A DNA stretch of 64,000 nucleotides from Roseobacter sp. GAI101 (GTDB lineage Bacteria > Pseudomonadota > Alphaproteobacteria > Rhodobacterales > Rhodobacteraceae): assembly GCF_000156335.1 (NCBI RefSeq), contig NZ_DS999213.1:378400-442399 (forward strand). Reading direction: 5' to 3'. Shown piece after piece: positions 17,484 through 26,642 of this stretch. Numbering within the stretch: position 1 is the stretch's first letter; every line of letters begins with the position of its first letter. The notes under the pieces are model-generated. The model saw nothing but the letters and a program-made list of their open reading frames with translations. It had not been told where the DNA came from and did not search any database. The position numbers and the translations under genes were made by a program.

Positions 17484-17499
17484 TTGGCTGAAGTCTTCT

Positions 17500-17544
17500 G
17501 CCGGGGGCAAAGATGCCTCCGGCGGGGATATTTAAGAGCCAGAG
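17500..17544. repeat. Dispersed repeat A, copy 4 (inverted, divergent form)
   Basis: It contains GGGGATATTTAAGAGCCAGAG, the reverse complement of the conserved core of copies 1 and 2. The G/C hairpin part is replaced by CCGGGGGCAAAGATGCCTCCGG-like sequence. It lies between convergent genes (OMP and aminotransferase). Confidence 0.65.
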
Positions 17545-17579
17545 AAAAGGGTCGGGGGAATTATCCTCCGGCCCTTTTT
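17545..17579 (+). terminator. Intrinsic terminator of the OMP gene
   Basis: A stem of about 15 pairs including two G-T wobbles (AAAAGGGTCGGGGGA against TCCTCCGGCCCTTTT, loop ATTA) ends in five T. The A-run on the 5' arm means it can also stop minus-strand transcripts of the aminotransferase gene, which ends at 17581. Confidence 0.8.
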
Positions 17580-17580
17580 G

Positions 17581-18753
17581 TTATTTGGCGCGGGTCTTTG
17601 CGAATTCGCACAGGGTTTGCAGGGCTTGTGCAAAACGGGCGTCGTCGATGGTCATGGCCACCCGGATGTGACCTGCGGCGGCCTTGCCAAAGCTTTCGCC
17701 GGGCATGACGGCGATGTGATGGGCATCAAGCAGGGCGTAGGCGAAGGCCTCACCGCTCAGGCCGGTGCTGCGAATATCCAGCATCAGATACATCGCACCA
17801 TCGGCCGGCACGAGCGAGACGGCGTTCTGTTGCGCTATGATATCCTGCGCCAGCAAACGGCGGCGTTGGAAGGGGGCACCGATTTCATCCTCGAAACCGG
17901 TACCTTGGCGCAATGCGAAAAGGGCTGCATCCTGGATGAACCCCGGAACACCATAGGTCGTATGGGTCGCGAGGTTGGTCAGGTGTTCGATGGCATCTTC
18001 GGGCCCGACGATCCAGCCACAGCGCGATCCGGTCATGGCGTGGCTTTTCGACATGGACCCGACGACCAGCGTGCGTTCGGCCATATCGGGCAGGGCGCGT
18101 GGCGACAGATGCGTGCCGTTCCAGACCTGCGTGTCATACACCTCGTCCGAGATCAGCCACAGACCGTTATCCTTGCAGACCTGCGCGATACCGTCGAGCG
18201 TGTCGCGGGTATAGACCACCCCGGTGGGGTTGTTGGGCGAATTGATCAGCAGGGATTTCGCGCCCGCCGCGGCTGCAGCGATTTCGCTGGCCCGGGGCTG
18301 AAAGGCGTCCTTGGCATGGGCTGGAATGGCCTTGGGAATGGCGCTTACGCCGCGGATCGTGCCGGGGTAGGTCGCATAGTAGGGATCAATGAACAGGGCA
18401 GTATCGCCGGGGTTGGTGGTTGCAGCATGGGCGGCGAATAGTGCCGCTTGCCCGCCGGGCGTGATGACCACGTTGTCGCGGGTCGTCTTGACGCCGGTGC
18501 GGTCCTGCACCCGCTGGGCGACCGCGTCGCGCAAACCAGGCGTGCCGGGGACCGATGCATAGCCGGTGTGCCCGTCCATCGCCGCGCGGTGCATGTCTTG
18601 CAGGATCGGTGCGGCCGTGCGGATGTCGTGTTCGCCGATGGTCAATTCGGTCACGGCGGTGCCTTTTGCAATCATCTGGCGGGCCCGCAGGAAAACCCCC
18701 CAACCGTCTGATCCGCCGCCCAAAAGTCCGGTGATGCGTGATGATAATTGCAT
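17581..18753 (-). CDS. PLP-dependent class I/II aminotransferase
   Basis: A 390-aa fold-type I aminotransferase. Motifs: YASVPGTPGLRDAVAQ near the N-terminus, NNPTG, ISDEVYD, the Schiff-base lysine in SMSKSHAMTGSRCGW, and the C-terminal Arg in HIRVAMT. Resemblance is to aspartate/arginine-type aminotransferases, but the substrate cannot be decided. ATG 18753 follows GGAGTGACACA and gives MQLSSRITG, a usual family start. It is a monocistronic gene facing the OMP gene. Confidence 0.85.
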   Translation of the reverse strand: MQLSSRITGLLGGGSDGWGVFLRARQMIAKGTAVTELTIGEHDIRTAAPILQDMHRAAMDGHTGYASVPGTPGLRDAVAQRVQDRTGVKTTRDNVVITPGGQAALFAAHAATTNPGDTALFIDPYYATYPGTIRGVSAIPKAIPAHAKDAFQPRASEIAAAAAGAKSLLINSPNNPTGVVYTRDTLDGIAQVCKDNGLWLISDEVYDTQVWNGTHLSPRALPDMAERTLVVGSMSKSHAMTGSRCGWIVGPEDAIEHLTNLATHTTYGVPGFIQDAALFALRQGTGFEDEIGAPFQRRRLLAQDIIAQQNAVSLVPADGAMYLMLDIRSTGLSGEAFAYALLDAHHIAVMPGESFGKAAAGHIRVAMTIDDARFAQALQTLCEFAKTRAK

Positions 18754-18818
18754 TGTGTCACTCCGATAAATCCGTTCGCGCGCAGGGACGCAGAGGCGGC
18801 ACGGTTTGTCAATCAGGC

Positions 18819-18848
18819 TTGACCTTTGTGCCAGCCCCGCGCTAGGCA
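18819..18848 (+). promoter_or_regulatory. Possible cysS promoter
   Basis: TTGACC (18819-18824) and TAGGCA (18843-18848) are 18 bp apart. Transcription would begin near 18855, at or very near the first base of the Cys-rich leader ORF, making the leader essentially leaderless. The -10 is weak, so this is tentative. Confidence 0.4.
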
Positions 18849-18854
18849 AGCGTC

Positions 18855-18896
18855 ATGACGATGAACACACTCATTATTTGCTGTATTCCCTGCTGA
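18855..18896 (+). CDS. Cys-rich 13-residue leader peptide upstream of cysS
   Basis: The ORF reads MTMNTLIICCIPC, with a tandem Cys-Cys and a final Cys before TGA. It lies 85 bases before cysS, the gene for cysteinyl-tRNA synthetase. Cys is normally rare, so three in 13 codons at this place suggests a ribosome-stalling attenuator that senses charged tRNA-Cys. Downstream, GCGGGC (18906-18911) can pair with GCCCGC (18950-18955). ATAGCG (18918-18923) can pair with CGCTAT (18976-18981), the six bases next to the cysS ATG. Competing structures could control access to the cysS start. The mechanism is inference. Confidence 0.55.
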   Translation: MTMNTLIICCIPC

Positions 18897-18981
18897 GACC
18901 TTCTGGCGGGCCTGTTCATAGCGTTTTCTTTTCAAGACATATGTGCCATGCCCGCGCCATACCTGCGTAAGGACGCGCTAT

Positions 18982-20427
18982 ATGACGACGATCAAGCTGC
19001 ACAACACCAAGACCCGCAAACGCGAGGATTTTGTCCCGATTGATTCAGATAACGTGCGCATGTATGTCTGCGGGCCCACGGTCTACGACCGGGCGCATCT
19101 GGGCAACGCGCGGCCCGTAATCGTGTTCGACGTGTTGTACCGGCTGCTGCGGCATGTCTATGGCCCGGATCACGTGACCTATGTGCGAAACTTCACCGAC
19201 GTGGATGACAAGATCAACGCACGTGCGGCTGAAAGCGGCCGGTCGATCGGAGAGATCACCGCAGAGACGACCCAGTGGTTTCTGGACGACATGGCAGCCG
19301 TCGGGGCGCTTGAGCCGGATCACATGCCGCGCGCGACGGCGTATATTCCGCAAATGATCGAGATGATCGAGGGGCTGATTGCCAAGGGGCATGCCTATGC
19401 TGCCGAAGGCCATGTGCTGTTCGCGGTCGAAAGCTACAAGGAATACGGCGCGCTGTCGGGCCGGTCGATTGACGACATGATCGCCGGCGCGCGGGTCGAA
19501 GTGGCCCCCTACAAGCGCAACCCGATGGATTTCGTGCTGTGGAAGCCATCTGATGGCGACACGCCCGGCTGGGACAGCCCTTGGGGGCGCGGGCGTCCGG
19601 GGTGGCATATCGAATGTTCGGCTATGTCCTATGAACTGCTGGGCGCGCATTTCGACATTCACGGGGGCGGGAATGATCTGATGTTCCCGCATCATGAGAA
19701 CGAGATCGCCCAAAGCTGCTGCGCCCATCCGGGGGCGGGATTTGCAAATTATTGGCTACACAACGAGATGTTGCAGGTCGAGGGCAAGAAGATGTCCAAG
19801 TCTTTGGGCAACTTCTTTACCGTGCGGGATTTGCTGGACCACGGCGTGCCCGGCGAAGTGATCCGATACGTGATGCTGAGCACGCATTATCGCAAGCCGA
19901 TGGACTGGACAGAGAAGAAGGCAGATGAGGCAAAGCGCAAACTAAAGTCATGGTATGACTTGGTGAAGGGCGTCGAGGCCAGTAAAGCGTCTAGAATAAT
20001 AATCGACAATCTGGCGGAGGATTTGAACACAGCCTTTACATTGCGGCAGCTTGACCAATTGGCAGGTGATATTGTTCACAATGATAAATTCGACGGCCAA
20101 TTTGAAGCTGGCGTGCCAAATGCGCCACAAATGGCGAGGTCGAGTTCTGAATTGAGGTCCGAATTCAAGGCTTCGCTACAGCTGCTGGGTCTTATTGGGG
20201 ACGAAGTGCCATCGTGGAGCGAAGAAACGGCCTTTGACCTGTCCAGATTTCAAAGATCGCTGGAAGCTGCACGGTCTGTCGCGATGCAGACAAAAGACTT
20301 TAGCGGAGTGGACCAGATCAAAAATATGCTGATCGGAGCAGGCGTGCAGGTACAGATGAGCAAGGAAGGAGTTGAGGTTATTGCGGGCCCTAACTTTGAC
20401 CCGACAAAACTTGAGGCTCTTGAATGA
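18982..20427 (+). CDS. cysS: Cysteinyl-tRNA synthetase
   Basis: A 481-aa class I synthetase. Zinc/active-site block [16 protein letters not shown] carries the HIGH-type [14 protein letters not shown] and [18 protein letters not shown] bind zinc and cysteine; [11 protein letters not shown] is the KMSKS loop. It charges tRNA-Cys in the cytoplasm. ATG 18982 is preceded by AAGGA 8 bases upstream; the earlier in-frame ATG at 18943 lacks support. The part after about residue 330 is unusual: by hand count 19981-20280 is 49% GC against about 60% in the catalytic part, with AT-rich codons (AATAATAATC), and its C-terminal sequence looks unlike that of relatives. A recombined 3' segment is possible. Confidence 0.93.
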   Translation: MTTIKLHNTKTRKREDFVPIDSDNVRMYVCGPTVYDRAHLGNARPVIVFDVLYRLLRHVYGPDHVTYVRNFTDVDDKINARAAESGRSIGEITAETTQWFLDDMAAVGALEPDHMPRATAYIPQMIEMIEGLIAKGHAYAAEGHVLFAVESYKEYGALSGRSIDDMIAGARVEVAPYKRNPMDFVLWKPSDGDTPGWDSPWGRGRPGWHIECSAMSYELLGAHFDIHGGGNDLMFPHHENEIAQSCCAHPGAGFANYWLHNEMLQVEGKKMSKSLGNFFTVRDLLDHGVPGEVIRYVMLSTHYRKPMDWTEKKADEAKRKLKSWYDLVKGVEASKASRIIIDNLAEDLNTAFTLRQLDQLAGDIVHNDKFDGQFEAGVPNAPQMARSSSELRSEFKASLQLLGLIGDEVPSWSEETAFDLSRFQRSLEAARSVAMQTKDFSGVDQIKNMLIGAGVQVQMSKEGVEVIAGPNFDPTKLEALE

Positions 20428-20469
20428 TGCGCGCTAAGTTGACGGCTTTTGCTTTTGGCAAGGACGGGA

Positions 20470-20489
20470 GTGAGGGGCCAGCCCCTCAC
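20470..20489. terminator. Hairpin after cysS
   Basis: GTGAGGGG and CCCCTCAC form a perfect 8-bp stem with loop CCAG, about 40 bases after the cysS stop. No T-run follows. Repeat B copy 1 comes next. It may stabilise or end the cysS mRNA. Confidence 0.5.
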
Positions 20490-20499
20490 GCTGCTCCCC

Positions 20500-20522
20500 G
20501 GAGTTTATCTGGCAAAATGAAG
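20500..20522 (+). repeat. Dispersed repeat B, copy 1
   Basis: The core GAGTTTATCTGGCAAAAT is followed by GAAG. A 22-bp match (20501-20522) recurs exactly at 29861-29882 and with one mismatch, inverted, at 59854-59875. This copy lies between two genes in the same direction, 15 bases before cimA; GGGGGTGCGG between it and the ATG may serve as the ribosome site. Confidence 0.7.
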
Positions 20523-20536
20523 ATGGGGGTGCGGAA

Positions 20537-22153
20537 ATGACGAGAGAGCGCCTTTACCTCTATGACACGACGCTTCGGGACGGACAGCAGACCCAGGGGG
20601 TGCAATTCTCGACTGCCGAGAAAATCACCATTGCGCAGGCGCTTGATACGCTTGGTGTCGACTATATCGAGGGCGGCTGGCCAGGGGCTAATCCGACGGA
20701 TTCCGCTTTTTTCGATACGGCACCCCGGACCCGCGCCCGCATGACTGCATTTGGTATGACCAAGCGGGCAGGGTTCTCTGCCGAGAATGACGACGTGCTT
20801 GCCGCCGTGATGAACGCGGGCACGGATACTGTCTGTCTTGTGGGCAAGACCCATGATTTTCACGTCACCACGGCCCTTGGCATCAGCCTTGAGGACAACA
20901 TCGACAACATTGCCCGCTCTGTCGCACATCTGGTCGATCAGGGGCGCGAAGCGTTGTTTGATGCGGAGCATTTCTTTGACGGCTATCGTGCCAACCCGCA
21001 ATATGCGATCCAGACGATCAAGGCCGCCTATGACGCCGGCGCGCGCTGGATCGTGTTGTGCGATACCAATGGCGGCACCCTGCCAGCCGACGTCGGGCGC
21101 ATTACGGCCGAGGTGATTGCAGCGGGGATACCCGGCAGCCATTTGGGCATCCATACGCATAACGACACCGAAAACGCCGTGGCCTGTTCGCTGGCGGCGG
21201 TGGACGCGGGCGCGCGGCAGATCCAAGGCACGCTGAACGGGCTGGGCGAGCGGTGCGGTAATGCCAATCTGACGACGCTGATCCCGATCCTGCTGCTGAA
21301 AGAACCCTATGCCAGCGCGTATGAGACGGGGATTTGCCTTGAAGGGCTCGCGGGCCTGACGCAGATCAGCCGCAGCCTTGATGAAATCCTCAACCGTGTG
21401 CCCATGAAGCAGGCGGCCTTTGTCGGGTCGTCGGCCTTTGCGCACAAGGCGGGTCTGCACGCATCGGCGATCCTAAAGGACCCGACGACGTATGAGCATA
21501 TCCAGCCGGAGCTGGTGGGCAATGCCCGTATCATCCCGATGTCGAACCAGGCAGGCCAGTCGAACCTGCGCCGCCGTCTGGAAAGCGCCGGGCTGACGAT
21601 TGCCAAGGGCGACCCGGCGTTGGGTTTGATCCTGGATCAGGTCAAGGCCCGCGAGGCGGATGGCTACAGCTATGACACCGCGCAGGCCAGTTTCGAGCTG
21701 CTTGCCCGTCAGGCGCTTGGCCAGATGCCGGACCTGTTCGAGGTCAAGCGCTACCGCGTCACGGTCGAGCGGCGGAAGAACAAATACGACCAGATGGTCA
21801 GCCTGTCGGAAGCCGTCGTCGTTATCAAGGTTGATGGCGAAAAGCGTCTGTCGGTCAGCGAAAGCATGGATGCCGATGGCTGTGACCGCGGCCCGGTCAA
21901 CGCGCTGTCCAAGGCGCTGGTCAAGGATCTGGGACAATATTCGGCCATGCTCGAGGATATGCATCTGGTGGATTACAAGGTGCGCATCACCCAAGGCGGC
22001 ACCGAGGCGGTGACCCGTGTCATCATCGACAGTGAGGACGCCCAAGGGCGGCGCTGGTCGACCGTCGGTGTGTCTGCCAACATTGTCGACGCATCGTTTG
22101 AAGCGCTGCTGGACGCGATCCGGTGGAAATTGATCCGCGACATCACGGCGTGA
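20537..22153 (+). CDS. cimA: (R)-citramalate synthase
   Basis: A 538-aa member of the isopropylmalate/citramalate synthase family. DTTLRDGQQTQGVQFS opens the TIM barrel, the metal-binding HxH is in GIHTHNDTENAVACS, NGLGERCGNANL follows, and a regulatory LeuA-type domain occupies about the last 130 residues. It condenses acetyl-CoA and pyruvate for threonine-independent isoleucine synthesis. Length and the GLGERCGN block point to CimA rather than LeuA. The regulatory domain suggests isoleucine feedback, as in the family. Confidence 0.88.
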   Translation: MTRERLYLYDTTLRDGQQTQGVQFSTAEKITIAQALDTLGVDYIEGGWPGANPTDSAFFDTAPRTRARMTAFGMTKRAGFSAENDDVLAAVMNAGTDTVCLVGKTHDFHVTTALGISLEDNIDNIARSVAHLVDQGREALFDAEHFFDGYRANPQYAIQTIKAAYDAGARWIVLCDTNGGTLPADVGRITAEVIAAGIPGSHLGIHTHNDTENAVACSLAAVDAGARQIQGTLNGLGERCGNANLTTLIPILLLKEPYASAYETGICLEGLAGLTQISRSLDEILNRVPMKQAAFVGSSAFAHKAGLHASAILKDPTTYEHIQPELVGNARIIPMSNQAGQSNLRRRLESAGLTIAKGDPALGLILDQVKAREADGYSYDTAQASFELLARQALGQMPDLFEVKRYRVTVERRKNKYDQMVSLSEAVVVIKVDGEKRLSVSESMDADGCDRGPVNALSKALVKDLGQYSAMLEDMHLVDYKVRITQGGTEAVTRVIIDSEDAQGRRWSTVGVSANIVDASFEALLDAIRWKLIRDITA

Positions 22154-22260
22154 CGGCCCCGAATGGTGTTGACGGAGCCGGTCGTGATCAGGGGGCATCA
22201 CGCCGGTGGTTGCTTTGAAGTGCCCTTGAAACGGCGAAAACCGGGTTGGGATTATCCGTG

Positions 22261-23028
22261 ATGATATTTGACGACGATCTGACGGCATGCGCCGCCATGG
22301 TGGAACGCGCGGACCCGTTGCGGTTTCGCGCCGCAATGGCAGCACCGGTGGCCGCACGCCGCATTCTGTTTCCGCTTTACGCGTTCAATCTGGAGGTGGC
22401 GCGCGCGCCGTGGGTGACGCAAGAGGCGATGATCGCCGAGATGCGCCTGCAATGGTGGCGCGATGTTTGCGAGGAAATATCCGAAGGACGCCCTGTGCGC
22501 CGTCACGAGGTGGCGACACCTCTGGCGGCGGCTGTCACAGCGGCGGGGGCCAAGCTGCTGGACGATCTGGTTGCCGCGCGCCGGTGGGACATTTACCGCG
22601 ATGCCTTCGAGGATACTGCCCATTTTGACCAGTATATCGATCAGACGGCAGGCACCTTGATGTGGGTGGCCGCGTCGTCCCTGGGGCAGGCCGACGAACG
22701 CGTGGTGCGCGATGCTGCCTACGGTGCTGGGGTGGCTGCGTGGCTTCATGCGATCCCGGAACTGGTCGAACAGGGCCGGGTGCCGTTGCTGGATGGAACA
22801 GACGCGGGCGTGTCAGCTTTGGCGCGCAAGGCTTTGGAACGGTTGAAGAAAGCGCGAAAGCACCGGAGGGAGGTTTCGGGCTCAGCACGGCCTGCGTTGT
22901 TCAGCATCGGGGCCAGCGCCAAGGTGCTGCAAGCCGCGATTGACGCGCCTGCACGGGTTGGGGATGGGACGCTGCCGTCGATGGAGGCCTTTTCGCTCCC
23001 CTTCAGGGCGCTCAGCGGCCGGTGGTAA
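22261..23028 (+). CDS. Squalene/phytoene synthase-family protein (NDUFAF6-like)
   Basis: A 255-aa all-helical protein with RRILFPLYAFNLEVARAPW and EMRLQWWRDV, typical of the alphaproteobacterial squalene/phytoene-synthase-like family related to the complex I assembly factor NDUFAF6. The Asp-rich motifs of true prenyl synthases (DxxxD) are not clear: only DVCEE and DQYIDQTAG are visible. An assembly role is therefore as likely as terpenoid synthesis. Start ATG 22261 or GTG 22258. It ends 4 bases from the convergent MFS gene. Confidence 0.72.
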   Translation: MIFDDDLTACAAMVERADPLRFRAAMAAPVAARRILFPLYAFNLEVARAPWVTQEAMIAEMRLQWWRDVCEEISEGRPVRRHEVATPLAAAVTAAGAKLLDDLVAARRWDIYRDAFEDTAHFDQYIDQTAGTLMWVAASSLGQADERVVRDAAYGAGVAAWLHAIPELVEQGRVPLLDGTDAGVSALARKALERLKKARKHRREVSGSARPALFSIGASAKVLQAAIDAPARVGDGTLPSMEAFSLPFRALSGRW

Positions 23029-23031
23029 CCG

Positions 23032-24255
23032 CTACCGCACCGATGTGCGTTGGCGCAGCATCAGCCAGATCAGCGACCCACCGGCCAGCACGAGGAATGG
23101 GATCATCGCGATATTGACCGCAGCCCAGCCTTCGACCGGGTTGCCGCCCGAACAGTTCATCAACCCGCCGCTGGCCAGCGATGCAAAGGTGACGCCGCCA
23201 AAGACCAGCAGATCGTTCAGCCCCTGCATGCGACCGCGTTCGTGCGGTTCATGGGCACCCGCCAGCATTGACGTGGCACCGATAAAGCCAAAGTTCCAGC
23301 CGATGCCAAGCAGGATCAGCGCGACATAGAAGTTACCCAGCTCGACCCCGTTCAACGCGACCAGACCCGCCACCGCAAGAATGGCGATGCCAAGGCCGAG
23401 AATCTTTTCGACCCCGAAGCGCGCGATCAGATGGCCGGTGAAAAAGGATGGCGCATACATCGCAAGCACATGGCCCGTGACCACATGGGACGCATCCACA
23501 ATGTTATAGCCGCAGCCGACAACCGCCAGCGGCGTCGACGTCATCACAAGGTTCATCAACGCATAGGACACCATACCGCAAATCACGGCAACGGCGATGC
23601 GCGGCGTCTTGAGCAGTTCCATCCGGGAACGTCCCTTTGGCGCATCGACGGCGGGGATCGGCGGTTTGGGGATGCGCAGAAACGCGAACAGGATCATGCC
23701 GAACCCGTTCAGCGCAATCGCAGCAATATATACAGGGAAAAACCGCATCACTGTTGCATCAGGGCTTGCATCGGTCAGCAGGCCCACCACTTGCGGTCCG
23801 ATGACGGCGGACACCAACCCCCCCGCCATGACATAGGAAATCGCCTTGGGGCGGAATTCATCCGATGCGGTGTCGGTCGCGGCAAAGCGGAAAAAACCTT
23901 GCGAAGACATGTAGATGCCCATCAGATAGCTGCCCAGAAGGAACATCGTAAAGCTTTGGATGGTCAGCGCATAGGCACAGATCGCGGACCCTGCCATGCC
24001 GCCGAATGCACCAGTGACGAACCCCGCGCGCCGCCCGAACTTCTGCATCACACCCGACAGCCACGGTGCCGTGGTCATCGACCCGAACACGATCATCGAA
24101 ATCGGCAGGGTGGCAAGGCAGACATTGGGCGACAACTGTTGTCCCGCCAATCCGCCAATCACGAAATACATCGGCATCTGGCTGCCAAGAAAAGCCTGCG
24201 CAGTGACCAGAACGGCCACATTGCGCTTGGCGCGGGTGTCATCAATCATTGTCAT
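23032..24255 (-). CDS. MFS transporter
   Basis: A 407-aa membrane protein with about 12 hydrophobic segments. The MFS signature between segments 2 and 3 is in SGVMQKFGRRAGF, and a central cytoplasmic loop contains RIPKPPIPAVDAPKGRSR. It belongs to proton-driven exporters, but no substrate can be read from sequence. It faces the upstream gene and is divergent from cobK, with 75 bp between the starts. ATG 24255 was taken; a second ATG two codons on would change little. Confidence 0.82.
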   Translation of the reverse strand: MTMIDDTRAKRNVAVLVTAQAFLGSQMPMYFVIGGLAGQQLSPNVCLATLPISMIVFGSMTTAPWLSGVMQKFGRRAGFVTGAFGGMAGSAICAYALTIQSFTMFLLGSYLMGIYMSSQGFFRFAATDTASDEFRPKAISYVMAGGLVSAVIGPQVVGLLTDASPDATVMRFFPVYIAAIALNGFGMILFAFLRIPKPPIPAVDAPKGRSRMELLKTPRIAVAVICGMVSYALMNLVMTSTPLAVVGCGYNIVDASHVVTGHVLAMYAPSFFTGHLIARFGVEKILGLGIAILAVAGLVALNGVELGNFYVALILLGIGWNFGFIGATSMLAGAHEPHERGRMQGLNDLLVFGGVTFASLASGGLMNCSGGNPVEGWAAVNIAMIPFLVLAGGSLIWLMLRQRTSVR

Positions 24256-24330
24256 GGCAACGGCGTAAACTCAGGATTTGGCAACAGCAAGCCCCTTGCG
24301 TCTGCCCAGACACTGGCGGATCATGCCGCG

Positions 24331-25068
24331 ATGGAAAACCTCTCTCACATTTTGCTGATCGCCGGCAGCGCCGAAGCCCACGAATTTGCGGCGCAGGTAG
24401 CGCAAACATCCCAAAAATTGCAGGCGATATTGCGGCGAGCAGAGCGCAGCTTTGGCCCGCTTGCGGTACCGTCGCGGATCTGGACACCGGGGTCGCTGGA
24501 GGCGATGAAAAATTTTCTGACGGACGAAGGAATTACCGCGATCTGTGACGCCGGCCACGGTTTTGATTCCGATGTTGCCGATCTGGCGGCCGCCGCGGCA
24601 CGGGATTTGGCGTTGCCCTATGTACGCGTCATGCGGCCGGTCTGGACGATCGACCCCCCTGCGCTGCGTGCGGCCACCGTGGCAGAGGCCGCCGTGATGA
24701 TCCGCCCCGGCGCGCGGGTGTTTGCGGCGACAGGGCGCGGGACGGTTGCCGAATTCGCGCCCTTTGCGGGGGATACCTTGTTCTTGCGCCAGACCAGTGC
24801 CGCCGCGCGGACACCTTTGCCCGAGTTTGCAGAGCCGGTTTACGGCACTCCTCCGTTCAGCATCGACGAGGAAATCGCGTTGTTTCAAAGGCTTGGCATC
24901 GACACGTTGATCTGTCGCAACGTGGGCGGGCTCCCCAGCCGCCCCAAGCTTGAGGCTGCAATGCGGTTGGGTATGCGCGTGATTGTCATTGACCGCCCCG
25001 CGCCGCCCAAAAAGGCGCATGTTTTGGAAACGGCCGACGCCGCAGTTGGCTGGATCACCGCGTTATGA
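24331..25068 (+). CDS. cobK: Precorrin-6A reductase (CobK/CbiJ family)
   Basis: A 245-aa protein with the family's LIAGSAEAHEFAAQ nucleotide-binding start and the conserved RNVGGLPSRPKLEAAMRLGMRVIVIDRP near the C-terminus. It reduces the macrocycle of precorrin-6A in cobalamin synthesis. No other cob gene is in the window, so it is separated from the main cluster. ATG 24331 lies just before the first beta strand; an in-frame frame reaching back into the MFS region is not coding. The stop overlaps alkA (ATGA). Confidence 0.85.
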   Translation: MENLSHILLIAGSAEAHEFAAQVAQTSQKLQAILRRAERSFGPLAVPSRIWTPGSLEAMKNFLTDEGITAICDAGHGFDSDVADLAAAAARDLALPYVRVMRPVWTIDPPALRAATVAEAAVMIRPGARVFAATGRGTVAEFAPFAGDTLFLRQTSAAARTPLPEFAEPVYGTPPFSIDEEIALFQRLGIDTLICRNVGGLPSRPKLEAAMRLGMRVIVIDRPAPPKKAHVLETADAAVGWITAL

Positions 25069-25697
25069 GCGTCGGGCGCATCATCACCAATGACGCAGAT
25101 GTCGCCGAAGGGGCGGCCTGGCTCGCCGATACTGACCCGCGGTTCGCCAGTGCCTTGCAGGCCACCGGGCCCCTGCCGCTGCGGTTGCGTGCTGACGGCT
25201 TTGACGCGTTGATCGGGGCGATCATCAGCCAGCAGGTCTCGGTTGCCTCGGCCAACGCCATGCGCGCCAGAATGGATGCCGCAGGCCTGACCCACGAGGC
25301 CGCCATCCTTGCCGCAGGAGAGGAGGGCTTGCGTGCAGCGGGGCTTAGCCGTCAGAAAATCCGCTATGCGCTGGCGCTAGCCGATGCGGGCATTGATTAC
25401 ACCGCCCTGCGGGACGCCCCCGATGTGCAGGTCATCAAGACGCTGACTGCGATCCCCGGTGTCGGCACCTGGACCGCGCAGATCTACGCCATGTTCTCGC
25501 TTGGTCGTGCGGATGTCTTTGCCGAAGGCGATCTGGCCTTGCAAGAAGCTGCAAAAGTGCTTTTTGATCTGCCAGAGCGGCCAAAGCCGAAACAGCTGGC
25601 CCTCATGGCCGAAGACTGGTCACCGTGGAGGTCGGTTGCAGCCCGTGCGCTGTTTTCGTACTACCGCGTTGTAAAACAAAGGGAAGGGATCACATGA
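25065..25697 (+). CDS. alkA: DNA-3-methyladenine glycosylase II (AlkA-type HhH-GPD)
   Basis: A 210-aa HhH-GPD protein. It has the helix-hairpin-helix IPGVGTWTAQIYAMF followed by GRADVFAEGDLALQEA, whose Asp is the catalytic residue. It excises alkylated purines. It lacks the extra N-terminal Ada and TBP-like domains of longer AlkA proteins. It is coupled by 4-base overlaps to both cobK and the esterase gene. Confidence 0.88.
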   Translation: MSVGRIITNDADVAEGAAWLADTDPRFASALQATGPLPLRLRADGFDALIGAIISQQVSVASANAMRARMDAAGLTHEAAILAAGEEGLRAAGLSRQKIRYALALADAGIDYTALRDAPDVQVIKTLTAIPGVGTWTAQIYAMFSLGRADVFAEGDLALQEAAKVLFDLPERPKPKQLALMAEDWSPWRSVAARALFSYYRVVKQREGIT

Positions 25698-26359
25698 CAC
25701 GCGTCTTAAACGCAGAGCGCCGCGAACCGGTATCGGGGGAAACGCGGTCAGCCGTGGTATTCCTGCATGGCTACGGGGCCAATGGTGCCGACCTTTTGGG
25801 GCTTGCCGATCCGTTGGGCGAACACCTGCCCGACACGCTGTTCGTCGCGCCCGACGCGCCAGAGGCCTGCGCCGGTGCCCCGATGGGATTCCAGTGGTTT
25901 CCGATCCCGTGGATCGACAACTCATCCGAGGAAGAATCCGAACGCGGCATGATGCAGGCGGTGCAAGACCTCAATTCATTCCTTGATGCGCTGATGGTGG
26001 ACGAAGACTTGCTGCCCGAACAGGTGGTGCTCTTCGGATTTAGCCAGGGCACCATGATGGCGCTGCATGTGGCCCCGCGCCGCGAAGACGCCGTGGCGGG
26101 CGTCGTTGCGTTTTCGGGCCGTTTGCTGTCGCCCGAAAGCCTGAAGGATGATGCAGTCGTGCGTCCTCCGGTCCTGCTGGTGCACGGCGATTCCGACGAT
26201 GTGGTCCCGCCCCAATCGCTGCCCGAAGCGGCCCAGGCCTTGCAGGATGCGGGCTGGACGGATGTTTTCGCCCATATCATGAAGGGGACGGCCCACGGCA
26301 TCGCTCCCGACGGGCTAAGCGTGGCGCTGGCGTTCATGCGCGACAAACTGGGCCTTTGA
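25694..26359 (+). CDS. Phospholipase/carboxylesterase-family alpha/beta hydrolase
   Basis: A 221-aa hydrolase. FLHGYGANGADL forms the oxyanion region, the nucleophile Ser is in GFSQG, the acid Asp in HGDSDDVVP and the His in GTAHGI. The family covers carboxylesterases and acyl-protein thioesterases; the natural ester is unknown. The start at 25694 overlaps the alkA stop (ATGA), giving a three-gene unit cobK-alkA-esterase. A hairpin GGGCGACG/CGTCGCCC at 26367-26398 may end the transcript. Confidence 0.85.
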   Translation: MTRVLNAERREPVSGETRSAVVFLHGYGANGADLLGLADPLGEHLPDTLFVAPDAPEACAGAPMGFQWFPIPWIDNSSEEESERGMMQAVQDLNSFLDALMVDEDLLPEQVVLFGFSQGTMMALHVAPRREDAVAGVVAFSGRLLSPESLKDDAVVRPPVLLVHGDSDDVVPPQSLPEAAQALQDAGWTDVFAHIMKGTAHGIAPDGLSVALAFMRDKLGL

Positions 26360-26642
26360 TCCGTGCGGGCGACGCGGCGTTAATCGGCCCCGTCGCCCAA
26401 CCGGCATAGGGTTTCCCGAACATTGTGTCGCGGCCAAGCGGCCAGTGATTTGCCAGTTCAGGGCAAAGGGCCGTCCGTGGACACGCGCGCCGACCTTCCG
26501 CCGATCTCGCCTTGCACCATCCACCTGCGACATCTGGTGCCCGATTGCGACTTGTCAGACGAAAACCACGGGATATAGTCACCCTATCGGTGGGGCTGTT
26601 CCCGCCGGACCGGACGCGGAACGGCAAAGGGTTTACTTGAAG

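Noticed and set aside
23431..24330. Long in-frame extension upstream of cobK
   Set aside because: It is antisense to the MFS gene and composed of implausible His/Arg-rich sequence; the real start at 24331 matches the family.
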